Shown: positions 30,603-41,463, counted from the stretch's first letter. The stretch is DNA of 64,000 bases from Bacillus altitudinis 41KF2b (GCF_000691145.1 NZ_ASJC01000001.1:558001-622000); one strand, 5' to 3'. The notes: a model not told the origin generated them from the letters alone. Translations and numbers: made by a program.

Positions 30603-32723
30603 ATGGCTAAAGTGAGAGTATATGAATACGCAAAAGCCATAGATGTTTCAAGTAAAGATATTATAGCAGCGCTTAAGGATATGAACGTGGAAGTGAACAA
30701 CCACATGGCGACGCTTGAAGACGACACTGTGAAAAAGCTAGACGCTATCTATAAAAAAGCCAAAGCAAAAGAGACAGCTAACGAGAAACCCGCAGAACAA
30801 AAAAAACAATCATCTAACAAAAACAATGATAGAAAGAAGAATGACGTGCAGAATAATCAATTTAATAAAAACAAAAAAAACAACAACCAAAACAAAAACA
30901 AAAATAAACGCGGCGGCAACAACAAGGCGCAGCATCAGCAAGCAAGACCTGTGAAGCCGAAAAAAGAGCTTCCTGAAAAAATTGAATTTACAAATTCAAT
31001 GACAGTCGGCCAGCTTGCTGACGAGCTTGGCAAAGAAACTGCTGAAATCATCAAAAAACTGATGATGCTTGGTGTCATGGCTACGATCAACCAAGAGCTC
31101 GATAAAGATACAGTCGAATTAATTGCTTCTGAATATGGTGTTCCAGTAGAAGAAGTCATCATTTTAGAAGAAACTGAACTTGAAAAGTATGAAGTTGAAG
31201 ATAAAGAAGAAGATATGCAAGTACGCCCTCCAGTCGTAACGATCATGGGACACGTTGACCACGGGAAAACAACGCTTCTTGACAGCATTCGGAAAACGAA
31301 AGTTGTTGAAGGCGAAGCGGGTGGAATTACGCAGCATATTGGTGCATACCAAATTGAAGAAAACGGTAAGAAAATCACGTTCCTTGATACACCAGGACAC
31401 GCAGCTTTCACTACGATGCGAGCACGCGGTGCTGAAGTAACAGATACGACGATCTTGGTCGTTGCAGCAGATGATGGTGTCATGCCGCAAACGATTGAAG
31501 CGATCAACCACGCAAAAGCGGCAGAGGTGCCAATCATTGTGGCTGTCAATAAAATTGACAAACCAACAGCGAACCCTGACCGCGTGATGCAGGAATTAAC
31601 TGAGCATGGTCTTGTACCTGAGGCTTGGGGCGGCGAAACCATTTTCGTTCCTTTATCTGCAAAAACAGGCGAAGGCATTGACGAATTGATCGAAATGATC
31701 CTTCTTGTCAGCGAAGTAGCAGAACTAAAAGCCAACCCAAATCGTGCGGCAAAAGGAACTGTGATCGAGGCTGAGCTTGATAAAGGAAGAGGTTCTGTTG
31801 CAACCCTTCTCGTTCAAACTGGTACACTTCAAGTAGGTGACCCAATCGTTGTCGGAAATACATTTGGCCGTGTACGTGCAATGGTCAATGACATCGGACG
31901 CCGCGTGAAAACAGCAGGACCATCTACACCTGTTGAAATCACTGGTTTAAATGATGTACCGCATGCAGGGGATCAGTTCCTCGTATTCAAAGATGAAAAA
32001 ACAGCTCGTCAAGTCGGTGAGGCGCGTGCATCTAAACAACTTGATGAACAGCGTTCAGACAAAGCGAAATTATCTCTCGATGACCTATTTGAGCAAATCA
32101 AACAAGGTGATGTAAAAGATATCAACTTAATCGTAAAAGCAGACGTACAAGGTTCTGCTGAAGCACTGACGGCAGCTCTTCAAAAAATTGAAGTAGAAGG
32201 CGTCAAAGTGAAAATCATCCATACGGGTGTTGGAGCGATTACAGAATCTGATATCATTTTAGCAAGTGCTTCTAATGCGATTGTGATCGGATTTAACGTA
32301 CGTCCTGATGGCAATGCGAAGAGCACAGCTGAAACAGAAAACGTAGATATTCGCTTACACCGCATCATCTACAAAGTCATCGATGAAATTGAAGCTGCAA
32401 TGAAAGGGATGCTTGACCCTGAATATGAAGAAAAAGTCATCGGTCAAGTTGAAGTTCGTCAAACGTTCAAAGTATCAAAAATCGGTACAATTGCTGGTGG
32501 CTATGTCACTGAAGGTACCATTACTAGAGACAGTGGTATCCGCTTAATTCGTGATGGCGTCGTCATCTTTGAAGGTGAAGTCGACGTATTAAAACGATTC
32601 AAAGACGATGTGAAAGAAGTTTCACAAGGCTATGAATGTGGTATTACCATTAAGAAATACAATGATATCCGTGAAGGTGATGTCATGGAATCATTCGTTA
32701 TGCAAGAAATCGAAAGAAAATGA
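30603..32723 (+). CDS. infB: Translation initiation factor IF-2
   Basis: GTPase that brings fMet-tRNA to the 30S subunit and promotes subunit joining. 706 residues: the N-terminal IF2N element [17 protein letters not shown] is followed by a Lys/Asn-rich low-complexity linker (about 60-118, runs of K and N) and a second IF2N. The G domain has [16 protein letters not shown] and NKIDKP; domains II, III and C2 bind initiator tRNA. The linker is shorter than in many Bacilli, which accounts for the slightly reduced length. Confidence 0.97.
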   Translation: MAKVRVYEYAKAIDVSSKDIIAALKDMNVEVNNHMATLEDDTVKKLDAIYKKAKAKETANEKPAEQKKQSSNKNNDRKKNDVQNNQFNKNKKNNNQNKNKNKRGGNNKAQHQQARPVKPKKELPEKIEFTNSMTVGQLADELGKETAEIIKKLMMLGVMATINQELDKDTVELIASEYGVPVEEVIILEETELEKYEVEDKEEDMQVRPPVVTIMGHVDHGKTTLLDSIRKTKVVEGEAGGITQHIGAYQIEENGKKITFLDTPGHAAFTTMRARGAEVTDTTILVVAADDGVMPQTIEAINHAKAAEVPIIVAVNKIDKPTANPDRVMQELTEHGLVPEAWGGETIFVPLSAKTGEGIDELIEMILLVSEVAELKANPNRAAKGTVIEAELDKGRGSVATLLVQTGTLQVGDPIVVGNTFGRVRAMVNDIGRRVKTAGPSTPVEITGLNDVPHAGDQFLVFKDEKTARQVGEARASKQLDEQRSDKAKLSLDDLFEQIKQGDVKDINLIVKADVQGSAEALTAALQKIEVEGVKVKIIHTGVGAITESDIILASASNAIVIGFNVRPDGNAKSTAETENVDIRLHRIIYKVIDEIEAAMKGMLDPEYEEKVIGQVEVRQTFKVSKIGTIAGGYVTEGTITRDSGIRLIRDGVVIFEGEVDVLKRFKDDVKEVSQGYECGITIKKYNDIREGDVMESFVMQEIERK

Positions 32724-32998
32724 TCGGTTATACCGAGTGTGAGTGTATGATCTATGATGCATCCTCACTGAAGGAAAAACGTGCGGTTCTGCAGCGTATC
32801 ATGACAAGAACGCGCCATAAATTCAATGTGACCATTGCTGAAATGGACTATCAGGATACATGGCAGCGTACTTCGATCGGAATCGCCGTCATTTCCTCCT
32901 CCCGGGTTCAAGTGGAAAAGGAACTTCAGCGTGTGTTAAGCTTTATTGATTCTTTTCCGGAAATTGAACGAACGATCACGAAAACTGAGTGGTTTTAA
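32720..32998 (+). CDS. ylxP: DUF503 family protein YlxP
   Basis: 92-residue conserved protein of the DUF503 family ([20 protein letters not shown]). It is always found between infB and rbfA in Bacillus and is thought to be linked to ribosome assembly or translation; its biochemical function is not established. The ATG overlaps the infB stop by 4 nt. Confidence 0.9.
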
Positions 32999-33015
32999 CT
33001 AGAGGTGATAAGATC

Positions 33016-33366
33016 ATGAGTATGAGAGCAACCCGTGTGGGTGAGCAAATGAAAAAAGAATTAGGCGACATCCTTGGCAGAAAGCTAAAAGATCCAAGAA
33101 TCGGCTTTTTGACTGTAACGGATGTTGAAGTATCCGGTGATTTGCAAATTGCTAAAGTCTATATTTCTGTTCTTGGCGACGAGAAGAAAAGAGAGGAAAC
33201 CTTAAAAGGCCTTGCAAAGGCGAAAGGGTATATCCGCTCTGAAATTGGCAATCGAATCAGACTTCGCAAAACACCAGAGCTTCACTTTGAATTCGATGAG
33301 TCTGTAGACTACGGTAACCGAATTGAAAGCCTGATTGCTGAACTAAACACAAAAGATCACGAATAA
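33016..33366 (+). CDS. rbfA: Ribosome-binding factor A
   Basis: KH-fold protein for late 30S maturation and cold adaptation. 116 residues from ATG 33016 ([16 protein letters not shown]), with [19 protein letters not shown] and [29 protein letters not shown] lies 5-10 nt before this ATG. An in-frame ATG at 32989 overlaps ylxP and adds nine non-conserved residues, so it was rejected. Last gene of the operon before a 68-nt gap. Confidence 0.96.
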
Positions 33367-33434
33367 GACGTTGAAATAAGGATAGGCGATGATCGTCTGT
33401 CCTTTTTCATCGTTTATGAAAGGAGAGAACGCAG

Positions 33435-34364
33435 GTGCAAAACGGTGTTCTTTTATTACATAAAGAAAGAGGCATGACCTCTCACGACTGTGTGTTTAAA
33501 GTGAGAAAGATTTTACACACAAAAAAAGTGGGACATACAGGGACACTCGATCCAGAGGTTTCAGGTGTTCTGCCTATTTGTATTGGACGAGCGACAAAAA
33601 TTGTGGAGTACTTAACAGATAAATCGAAAACGTATGATGCGGAAATCACCATTGGATTTTCTACAACGACAGAAGACCAAACAGGTGAAGTAGTAGAAGA
33701 AAAAAAGGTGCCGGTACCGATGTCAGAAGATGACATTGATGCTGCGTTGAAACAATTTGAAGGAACCATTGAACAGATTCCTCCGATGTTTTCTGCTGTG
33801 AAAATTGGCGGAAAAAAGCTCTATGAATATGCGAGGCAAGGCATTGAAATTGAACGTCCAAGCCGTGAAATTACCATTCATCGCATCGAGCGGACAACAC
33901 CTGTCACATTTGAAAATGGTAAAGTATCATTTAGATTCACCGTACTGTGTTCAAAAGGCACATATGTGAGAACGTTAGCTGTCGATATCGGAAAAAAACT
34001 TGGGTTTCCAGCCCACATGTCTCACCTCATTCGCATAGGATCTGGTGACTTTACGTTAGATGAATGTATCACTCTTGATGAGTTGCGGGAGATCAGCGAG
34101 AAAGGAACGGTTGAGGAACATCTTGTGCCGATCGAGCGTGCGCTCAATCATTTGCCGAAATGGGAGATAAATGATACATTAGCAAGTAAAGTGGAAAACG
34201 GTGCAGTCCTACCTATGCCTGATGAATTTGCTCATTTTGCAGAGGAAGATCGTGTCGCTGTCTTTGCTCCTTCAGGCCATTGTATGGCGATTTATATGAA
34301 GCACCCGACCAAACAGAACCTGATGAAGCCGGCGAAGATTTTATCACAGGACAAGCAATCTTAA
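33435..34364 (+). CDS. truB: tRNA pseudouridine-55 synthase TruB
   Basis: Forms pseudouridine 55 in the T-loop of tRNAs. 309 residues; catalytic D39 lies in KVGHTGTLDPEVSGVLPI. Also KTYDAEITIGFSTTTEDQTG, SCSKGTYVRTL-like CSKGTYVRTLAVDIG, and a C-terminal PUA-like domain. GTG start with AAGGAGAG 11 nt upstream. Confidence 0.96.
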   Translation: MQNGVLLLHKERGMTSHDCVFKVRKILHTKKVGHTGTLDPEVSGVLPICIGRATKIVEYLTDKSKTYDAEITIGFSTTTEDQTGEVVEEKKVPVPMSEDDIDAALKQFEGTIEQIPPMFSAVKIGGKKLYEYARQGIEIERPSREITIHRIERTTPVTFENGKVSFRFTVLCSKGTYVRTLAVDIGKKLGFPAHMSHLIRIGSGDFTLDECITLDELREISEKGTVEEHLVPIERALNHLPKWEINDTLASKVENGAVLPMPDEFAHFAEEDRVAVFAPSGHCMAIYMKHPTKQNLMKPAKILSQDKQS

Positions 34365-34382
34365 AGAAAAGGTGACCATCTC

Positions 34383-35333
34383 GTGAAGACTATACATATT
34401 TCACACCCACATACATTGAATCAAAAGGATCAAGTCCCGTCTGTGATGGCTTTAGGGTATTTTGACGGTGTTCACCTCGGACACCAAAAAGTGATTGATG
34501 CAGCGAAAAACATTGCGGAAAAAGAGGGTTTAGCTCTAGCTGTCATGACTTTTCATCCGCATCCATCACATGTTCTGCAAAAAGCACGTGAACCAAAAGA
34601 CTTAATCACACCGCTTGAGGATAAGATTGATTTTATCGAACAATTAGGTGCTGACTACTTATACATTGTGCAATTCAGCGAAAGCTTTGCAGCACTGTCT
34701 CCTCAAGACTTTGTCGATCAATATTTGGACGAACTGAATGTGAAGCATGCAGTCGCTGGTTTCGATTTTACATTCGGCCGGTTTGGCGCAGGCACAATGG
34801 AAACGTTTGACGAATACGGGAAAGGGCGGATTGCTGCGACCATTGTACCTAAGCTTTCCAACCAAGACCGGAAAGTCAGCTCGACCCTGATACGTTCCGC
34901 ATTGAAAAATGGAGACGTTGAATATGTGAGTGAGCTTTTAGGCAAACCGTATCAGCTGCGAGGCATTGTGATTCATGGAGATAAACGAGGACGCACGATT
35001 GGCTTTCCAACCGCCAATGTTGGTTTATCTGCTGAATACATCATCCCGCCAACAGGCGTATATGCAGTGAGAGCGGAAGTGAAAGGCAAGGTGTATGACG
35101 GTGTTTGTAACGTTGGCTACAAACCAACATTTTATGAAAAACGTCCTGATCAGCCTGCGATTGAAGTGAACCTTTTTGATTTTAACGAAGAAATTTATGG
35201 TGAACCGATTAAATTACAGTGGTACAAACGGATTCGCAGTGAACAAAAATTTAACGGTATCCAAGAATTAACGGCTCAAATTAGTCAAGATAAAGAAGAA
35301 GCGATTCAGTTTTTTCAAAATCATCTTCATTAA
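34383..35333 (+). CDS. ribF: Bifunctional riboflavin kinase / FAD synthetase
   Basis: Converts riboflavin to FMN and then FAD. The N-terminal FAD synthetase domain carries the nucleotidyltransferase motif ALGYFDGVHLGHQ; the C-terminal flavokinase domain has GDKRGRTIGFPTANV and GVCNVGYKPTF. 316 residues. It is called ribC in B. subtilis, where mutants accumulate riboflavin because FMN no longer represses the rib operon. GTG start, 18 nt after truB. Confidence 0.95.
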   Translation: MKTIHISHPHTLNQKDQVPSVMALGYFDGVHLGHQKVIDAAKNIAEKEGLALAVMTFHPHPSHVLQKAREPKDLITPLEDKIDFIEQLGADYLYIVQFSESFAALSPQDFVDQYLDELNVKHAVAGFDFTFGRFGAGTMETFDEYGKGRIAATIVPKLSNQDRKVSSTLIRSALKNGDVEYVSELLGKPYQLRGIVIHGDKRGRTIGFPTANVGLSAEYIIPPTGVYAVRAEVKGKVYDGVCNVGYKPTFYEKRPDQPAIEVNLFDFNEEIYGEPIKLQWYKRIRSEQKFNGIQELTAQISQDKEEAIQFFQNHLH

Positions 35334-35365
35334 ACAAAAAAATCGCAGAAAAACCGCTCTATCAT

Positions 35366-35394
35366 TTGCAAAATCGGCATATTTTTAGTATGAT
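35366..35394 (+). promoter_or_regulatory. Likely SigA promoter of rpsO
   Basis: TTGCAA at 35366-35371, a 17-bp spacer and TATGAT at 35389-35394. It gives rpsO a leader of about 90 nt. Confidence 0.65.
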
Positions 35395-35404
35395 AATTCC
35401 TGTA

Positions 35405-35758
<354 letters not shown>

Positions 35759-35762
35759 TCGT

Positions 35763-35790
35763 AAAAAGCGGGAGGATTCCCGCTTTTTTA
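35763..35790 (+). terminator. Intrinsic terminator after rpsO
   Basis: AAAAAGCGGG pairs with CCCGCTTTTT around a short loop, followed by T residues. Confidence 0.9.
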
Positions 35791-35857
35791 TCGTATAATC
35801 ACTAATATTTTATGGTTAAAATGTTGAAAGAATGGCAAAAACCCTTCTACATACAGC

Positions 35858-35894
35858 TTTCACATTGATATGTGAAAATCATTTTGTTCATAAT
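35858..35894 (+). promoter_or_regulatory. Likely pnpA promoter with a palindrome over the -35 box
   Basis: TTGATA (35865-35870), an 18-bp spacer and CATAAT (35889-35894). A perfect 8-bp inverted repeat TTTCACAT/ATGTGAAA (35858-35877, loop TGAT) covers the -35 box. It could be a protein-binding site. Confidence 0.5.
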
Positions 35895-35941
35895 AAGAAA
35901 TAACCTAAAAACTTTACGACAAGAGAGGAGTTTATCACAGA

Positions 35942-38059
35942 ATGGGACAAGAGAAACAAGTCTTCACCATAGACTGGGCTGGACGTCAACTGACAGTTGA
36001 AACTGGCCAGCTTGCAAAGCAAGCAAACGGAGCGGTTCTCGTACGCTACGGAGATACGGCTGTGCTTAGCTCAGCAACAGCTTCTAAAGAACCAAAACCA
36101 CTTGATTTTTTCCCGCTCACTGTAAACTACGAAGAAAGATTATATGCAGTTGGTAAAATTCCTGGTGGTTTCATTAAAAGAGAAGGCCGCCCAAGTGAAA
36201 AAGCAATCCTTGCGAGCCGCTTAATTGACAGACCGATCCGTCCACTATTTGCAGACGGATTTAGAAATGAAGTACAAGTCATTAGTATTGTCATGAGTGT
36301 GGATCAAGATTGTTCATCTGAAATGGCTGCAATGTTTGGCTCATCTTTAGCTTTATGTGTGTCTGACATTCCATTTGAGGGACCAATCGCTGGCGTGACA
36401 GTAGGACGAGTAGATGGAAAGCTCATCATCAACCCAAATGTTGAGCAGCTTGAACAAAGCGATATCAACCTTGTTGTAGCTGGAACAAAAGATGCAATCA
36501 ACATGGTAGAGGCTGGTGCTGATGAAGTCCCAGAAGAAACAATGCTTGAAGCCATCATGTACGGCCATCAAGAGATCAAACGCTTAATCGAATTCCAAGA
36601 AGAAATTGTAAAAGCTGTCGGTAAAGAAAAAATCGATATTCCTTTATATGAAGTCGATCAAGCATTAGCAGAGGAAGTAAAACAACTTGCTGAAGCGGAT
36701 CTACTGAAAGCGATTCAAGTACATGAGAAGCATGCTCGTGAAGATGCTATCAGTGCTGTGAAAAAAGCTGTCGTTCAAAAATTTGAAGAAGAAGACCGTG
36801 ACGAAGCAACGATTAAACAAGCGAAGGATGTCTTAAACAAGCTTGTGAAAAACGAAGTTCGCCGCCTTATTACTGAAGAGAAGGTACGTCCAGATGGACG
36901 CGGCGTCGATCAAATCCGTCCACTTTCTTCAGAAGTAGGACTTCTTCCAAGAACGCACGGTTCAGGATTGTTTACAAGAGGCCAAACACAGGCACTCAGT
37001 ATTTGTACATTAGGTGCACTTGGTGATGTACAGATTCTTGATGGTCTTGGTGTTGAAGAGTCTAAGCGATTCATGCACCATTATAACTTCCCACAATTCA
37101 GTGTTGGTGAGACCGGCCCAATGCGTGGTCCAGGCCGTCGTGAGATTGGACATGGTGCGCTAGGCGAACGTGCATTAGAGCCAGTCATTCCATCTGAAAA
37201 AGATTTCCCTTATACGGTTCGCCTTGTGTCTGAGGTGTTAGAATCAAACGGTTCTACTTCACAAGCAAGTATTTGTGCGAGCACACTTGCGATGATGGAT
37301 GCCGGTGTTCCAATTAAAGCACCAGTTGCAGGGATTGCAATGGGACTTGTTAAATCTGGTGAATACTACACAGTGCTGACAGACATTCAAGGAATGGAAG
37401 ATGCACTTGGAGATATGGACTTTAAAGTAGCAGGTACATCTAAAGGTGTAACAGCGCTTCAAATGGACATTAAAATCGATGGTCTATCAAAAGACATTTT
37501 AGAAGAAGCACTTCAACAAGCGAAAAAAGGAAGAATGGAAATTTTAGATAGCATGCTGTCAACGATTCCAGCTTCTAGAGGAGAATTGTCACGTTATGCA
37601 CCAAAAATCTTAACGATGACAATCAATCCAGATAAAATTCGCGATGTCATTGGACCAAGCGGTAAACAAATCAATAAAATCATTGAAGATACCGGTGTGA
37701 AAATTGATATTGAACAAGACGGTACAATCTTTATCTCTTCTACTGAAGAAGACATGAACCAAAAAGCGAAGAAAATCATTGAAGATCTTGTCAGAGAAGT
37801 TGAAGTTGGCCAACTTTACCTAGGTAAAGTGAAACGAATTGAAAAATTCGGTGCCTTCCTTGAAATCTTCAGCGGCAAAGATGGACTTGTTCATATTTCT
37901 GAGCTTGCACTTGAACGTGTTGGCAAAGTAGAAGATGTCGTGAAGATTGGTGACGAACTACTCGTCAAAGTCACTGAGATCGATAAACAAGGCCGTGTGA
38001 ACCTTTCTCGTAAAGCTGTTTTACGTGAAGAAAAAGAAAAAGAAGAAAAGCAGTCTTAA
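35942..38059 (+). CDS. pnpA: Polyribonucleotide nucleotidyltransferase (PNPase)
   Basis: Phosphorolytic 3'-5' exoribonuclease of mRNA turnover. 705 residues: two RNase PH-like cores (first with [20 protein letters not shown], second with [14 protein letters not shown] and [19 protein letters not shown]). A KH domain (about 555-610, [19 protein letters not shown]) and an S1 domain (about 620-690) follow. AAGAGAGGAG precedes the ATG. Confidence 0.97.
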   Translation: MGQEKQVFTIDWAGRQLTVETGQLAKQANGAVLVRYGDTAVLSSATASKEPKPLDFFPLTVNYEERLYAVGKIPGGFIKREGRPSEKAILASRLIDRPIRPLFADGFRNEVQVISIVMSVDQDCSSEMAAMFGSSLALCVSDIPFEGPIAGVTVGRVDGKLIINPNVEQLEQSDINLVVAGTKDAINMVEAGADEVPEETMLEAIMYGHQEIKRLIEFQEEIVKAVGKEKIDIPLYEVDQALAEEVKQLAEADLLKAIQVHEKHAREDAISAVKKAVVQKFEEEDRDEATIKQAKDVLNKLVKNEVRRLITEEKVRPDGRGVDQIRPLSSEVGLLPRTHGSGLFTRGQTQALSICTLGALGDVQILDGLGVEESKRFMHHYNFPQFSVGETGPMRGPGRREIGHGALGERALEPVIPSEKDFPYTVRLVSEVLESNGSTSQASICASTLAMMDAGVPIKAPVAGIAMGLVKSGEYYTVLTDIQGMEDALGDMDFKVAGTSKGVTALQMDIKIDGLSKDILEEALQQAKKGRMEILDSMLSTIPASRGELSRYAPKILTMTINPDKIRDVIGPSGKQINKIIEDTGVKIDIEQDGTIFISSTEEDMNQKAKKIIEDLVREVEVGQLYLGKVKRIEKFGAFLEIFSGKDGLVHISELALERVGKVEDVVKIGDELLVKVTEIDKQGRVNLSRKAVLREEKEKEEKQS

Positions 38060-38080
38060 TGAGATTAAATAAAATGTGTT

Positions 38081-38115
38081 AGAAGCCAGGTATCCGTGCC
38101 AGGCTTCTTTCTTTT
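38081..38115 (+). terminator. Intrinsic terminator after pnpA
   Basis: AGAAGCC (38081-38087) pairs with GGCTTCT (38102-38108), with further pairing inside, followed by a T-rich tail. Confidence 0.75.
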
Positions 38116-38184
38116 CTTGCGCGTAACAATAGTTCTAGCTTGTTTCTCCCCATCATAATTTGTGGTAAAGGGGAGGGACAACCA

Positions 38185-39138
38185 TTGAAAAAAACGATAC
38201 CATTCTTTGTGTTTGTATTTTTACTGCTCGTGTCATATCAAACGATGAAGCAGCCGGCTGCTGTTACATATATGAATTCAATGAAAGAGCACGCCGAGGT
38301 AGCATCTGTTTCAAAAGATATTCTATATCAAGAGATCGAATCGAAGTCTTCTGACTATGAAGAGAAGCCGCAAAATGCTAAGATTGATAAAGTGTGGAAA
38401 AAGATGCCTGGTTTAAATGGACAGACAGTCGATATCGATGCTTCTTACGAAAAAATGAAAAAACAGGGCTCTTTCGATGAAAAGCTGCTTGTTTTTAAAG
38501 AAACAAAACCATCTGTCCATTTGCATGAACTTGGTGCTGAACCTATCTATAAGGGACATCCAGACAAAAAGATGAATGCATTCCTGATCAATGTAGCTTG
38601 GGGCGACGAGCATTTAACAAAGATGTTGAATACACTAGAAAAGCATCAAGTGAAGGCAACCTTTTTCTTAGAAGGCAAATGGGTGAAAAACAGTCCAGAC
38701 CTTGCTAAAAAAATCGTGGCAGATGGTCATGAAATTGGAAATCATTCATACAATCACCCGGATATGCGCACACTGACAAGAGAACGAGCATTAGAGCAGA
38801 TGATTAAAACAAATCGCCAAATTGAAGAATCCCTTGGGAAAAAACCGATATGGTTTGCGCCTCCAAGTGGCAGCTTTAAAGAAGAAACAGTAAAGCTTGC
38901 GAAACAAGAAGGAATGGAAACCATTATGTGGACAGTAGACACGATCGACTGGCAAAAACCATCACCAGCTGTATTACAAAAACGAGTGCTTGGGAAAATT
39001 CACAATGGGGCGATGATATTAATGCATCCAACAGACGCAACAGCGAGAAGTCTTGACGCACTTATCACTCAAATCAAAGAAAGAGGATATGAATTAGGAA
39101 CGGTTTCTGACCTCCTAAGTGAAAAAAGACATCCGTGA
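38185..39138 (+). CDS. ylxY: Polysaccharide deacetylase-like protein YlxY
   Basis: NodB-homology protein, 317 residues, with an N-terminal signal or anchor segment (LKKTIPFFVFVFLLLVSYQ). The metal-binding HEIGNHSYNHPDM motif is intact and WFAPPSGSF and MWTVDTIDW fit the fold. The usual first motif TFDDG is replaced by NVAWGDE, so the catalytic aspartate pair is not canonical and deacetylase activity is doubtful. TTG at 38185 was chosen because GGGGAGGG is about 9 nt upstream and it places the signal segment at the N-terminus; ATG 38140 would put a charged stretch before it. Confidence 0.9.
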   Translation: MKKTIPFFVFVFLLLVSYQTMKQPAAVTYMNSMKEHAEVASVSKDILYQEIESKSSDYEEKPQNAKIDKVWKKMPGLNGQTVDIDASYEKMKKQGSFDEKLLVFKETKPSVHLHELGAEPIYKGHPDKKMNAFLINVAWGDEHLTKMLNTLEKHQVKATFFLEGKWVKNSPDLAKKIVADGHEIGNHSYNHPDMRTLTRERALEQMIKTNRQIEESLGKKPIWFAPPSGSFKEETVKLAKQEGMETIMWTVDTIDWQKPSPAVLQKRVLGKIHNGAMILMHPTDATARSLDALITQIKERGYELGTVSDLLSEKRHP

Positions 39139-39171
39139 TGCGATCTGTTTGTTGAATAGGAGGAGCAAAAC

Positions 39172-40401
39172 TTGGTCAAAACGTATACATGCCAAAACGG
39201 AGTAAGAATTGTACTTGAAAACAATCCCACTGTAAGGTCTGTCGCAATTGGCGTCTGGATTGGAACAGGTTCTAGACATGAGACACCAGAAGTAAATGGG
39301 ATCTCACACTTTTTAGAGCATATGTTCTTTAAAGGAACAAAGACGAGATCTGCACGTGATATCGCAGAATCCTTTGACCGCATTGGTGGTCAAGTGAATG
39401 CCTTTACGTCAAAAGAATATACTTGCTATTATGCAAAGGTACTTGATTCACATGCTGGGTATGCCCTCGATGTGTTGAGTGACATGTTTTTCAACTCTGC
39501 TTTTGACGAAGAAGAGCTGAAGAAAGAAAAAAATGTGGTCTATGAAGAAATTAAAATGTATGAAGATACTCCTGATGACATCGTTCATGATTTGTTAAGT
39601 AAAGCCATTTACGGTGATCATTCATTAGGTTATCCGATTTTAGGGACAGAGGAAACACTCTCTACTTTTAACGGTGATTCCCTTAGAAAATATATGGATG
39701 AATTCTATACGCCAGATCGCGTCGTCATCTCTGTTGCAGGGAACGTCGATGACACCTTCATTCGTGAGGTCGAAACATTATTTGGCTCGTATGAAGGAAA
39801 GGGGAAAAAGCAGCCTGTCGAAGCCCCGCAATTCCACTATGACAAACTGACACGCAAAAAGGAAACAGAACAGGCGCACCTTTGCATGGGCTTTAACGGA
39901 CTTCCTGCTGGAGATCAGGGCATCTATGACTTAATCGTCTTAAATAATGTTCTAGGCGGTAGCATGAGCAGCCGGTTGTTCCAAGACGTAAGAGAAGATA
40001 AAGGACTTGCGTATTCTGTATTCAGTTATCATAGTTCATTTGCAGATAATGGAATGCTGACGATCTATGGTGGAACTGGAGCGAAGCAGCTGAACCTGCT
40101 ATCTGAAACCATCTTACAAACATTAGACGTCTTAAAACGTGAGGGAATTACGCAGAAAGAACTTGAAAACTCTAAGGAGCAAATGAAAGGCAACCTCATG
40201 CTCAGTCTTGAAAGCACAAACAGCAAGATGAGCCGAAATGGTAAAAATGAATTACTCCTTGGCAAACATCGTACGCTTGATGAAATTATTGATGAAATCA
40301 ATCGCGTCTCATTAGACGGCGTGAATAATTTATCGAAAAGAATCTTTACAGAAGATTATGCGCTCTCGCTTATTAGTCCAACGGGTGATCAGCCATCATA
40401 A
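39172..40401 (+). CDS. mlpA: M16 zinc metallopeptidase MlpA (YmxG)
   Basis: Cytoplasmic M16-family peptidase, 409 residues. The inverted zinc motif HFLEH is in NGISHFLEHMFFKGT, with the downstream glutamate region NVVYEEIKMYEDTPDD. The second domain carries the R/Y signature GGSMSSRLFQDVREDKGLAYSV. In B. subtilis the protein affects expression of extracellular protease genes, but its substrate is unknown. TTG start with AGGAGGAGC upstream. Confidence 0.95.
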   Translation: MVKTYTCQNGVRIVLENNPTVRSVAIGVWIGTGSRHETPEVNGISHFLEHMFFKGTKTRSARDIAESFDRIGGQVNAFTSKEYTCYYAKVLDSHAGYALDVLSDMFFNSAFDEEELKKEKNVVYEEIKMYEDTPDDIVHDLLSKAIYGDHSLGYPILGTEETLSTFNGDSLRKYMDEFYTPDRVVISVAGNVDDTFIREVETLFGSYEGKGKKQPVEAPQFHYDKLTRKKETEQAHLCMGFNGLPAGDQGIYDLIVLNNVLGGSMSSRLFQDVREDKGLAYSVFSYHSSFADNGMLTIYGGTGAKQLNLLSETILQTLDVLKREGITQKELENSKEQMKGNLMLSLESTNSKMSRNGKNELLLGKHRTLDEIIDEINRVSLDGVNNLSKRIFTEDYALSLISPTGDQPS

Positions 40402-40411
40402 TGTAAACAAC

Positions 40412-40446
40412 ACGGCAGACTTCTCAAGAGGTCTGCCGTTTATTGT
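40412..40446 (+). terminator. Intrinsic terminator after mlpA
   Basis: ACGGCAGAC (40412-40420) pairs with GTCTGCCGT (40431-40439), followed by TTATTGT. The T run is modest. Confidence 0.65.
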
Positions 40447-40474
40447 ATACCAAGAAGAAAGGGGCCCTGCGTTC

Positions 40475-41401
40475 ATGAAACACGAAAAACTGAAACAGCT
40501 ATCTCCGCTTCTTAAACAAGCCATCTCTTTCCAGCCGATGACATCTGGATTTTCGGGAGACCGCACCTTTTTGGTCATAACGCCTAGTGAAAAGCTAGTA
40601 CTCAAGCTATCAGACATTCAGAAATATTCCAGTTTGAAAAAGAAAGCGTCCATTCAGCAGAAGTTAAAAAATCGAGGCGTTATTTGTTCTGAAGTGATGG
40701 AGGTCGGAGTGAGTGCTGAACAAAACTGTACCTTTCGTATTTTTCCATTTATCGAAGGAGAGATTGCTAGAGCATCCATTCATCTGCTCACAGAAGAAGA
40801 GCAGTATGAAATCGGAAGGCGGGCAGGCAGAGACTTGAGTATCATGCATACATGCGATGCCCCTTTTTATGCAGCCCCTTGGGATAAGAAGGTATTAGCG
40901 AAACATGAACGGTATGTATATGCCTATCAATCAAGTGGAGTTGCCTTTTCCCATGATCAATTCGTATTAGATTTTATTCAGTCACATGCTGATGTAGTTA
41001 AAGAGAGACCAAACCAGTTCCAGCACGATGATTTTCATGTAGGGAATATCATCATACAACGTCATCAATATGCGGGTGTGATCGACTTTGATCAATCCGA
41101 CTGGGGTGATCCGATTCATGACTTTTATAAACTGTCTTTATTCAGTCGAGAAAGCAGCATTCCATTTTCAGCCGGGCAATTGGATGCCTATTTAAGTACG
41201 CAGACAACACATGATTTTTGGCTTCTTTTTTCCATCTATACAGCCATGAGCTGTTTTTCTTCTATTGTTTGGACGTTATCCTATGACCCGGGGCATGTAA
41301 AAGACATGGTGAATCGAGTGGAGAGAATGCTGACAGACCATAAGCGTTTTACTCAACTGACGCCAGTTTGGTATACAGATTGGCTTGATTCGTGCGTGTA
41401 G
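40475..41401 (+). CDS. Aminoglycoside phosphotransferase (APH) family kinase, substrate unknown
   Basis: 308-residue kinase-like protein of the APH/choline kinase superfamily. The catalytic loop is FQHDDFHVGNIII (HxD followed by the metal-binding Asn) and the DFG-equivalent is GVIDFDQSDWGDP. An N-terminal lobe with FSGDRTFLVITP and KLVLKL fits the nucleotide loop and invariant lysine. Many members phosphorylate small molecules such as antibiotics, amino acids, sugars or choline; nothing here identifies the substrate. The gene has no counterpart between mlpA and ymxH in B. subtilis, so it is an insertion or lineage-specific retention. I chose ATG 40475 (GAAAGGGG about 11 nt upstream). An in-frame ATG at 40358 would overlap the mlpA end and its terminator. 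Confidence 0.85.
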   Translation: MKHEKLKQLSPLLKQAISFQPMTSGFSGDRTFLVITPSEKLVLKLSDIQKYSSLKKKASIQQKLKNRGVICSEVMEVGVSAEQNCTFRIFPFIEGEIARASIHLLTEEEQYEIGRRAGRDLSIMHTCDAPFYAAPWDKKVLAKHERYVYAYQSSGVAFSHDQFVLDFIQSHADVVKERPNQFQHDDFHVGNIIIQRHQYAGVIDFDQSDWGDPIHDFYKLSLFSRESSIPFSAGQLDAYLSTQTTHDFWLLFSIYTAMSCFSSIVWTLSYDPGHVKDMVNRVERMLTDHKRFTQLTPVWYTDWLDSCV

Positions 41402-41463
41402 AACGGGACGGTCTATTCACCCTCCGTGCTGCATATATGATATGGAAGGGGAGTGATGCGATT

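Noticed and set aside
30935-31735. Antisense reading frame of 266 codons opposite infB
   Set aside because: It runs opposite the conserved IF-2 G domain and is explained by codon bias of infB.
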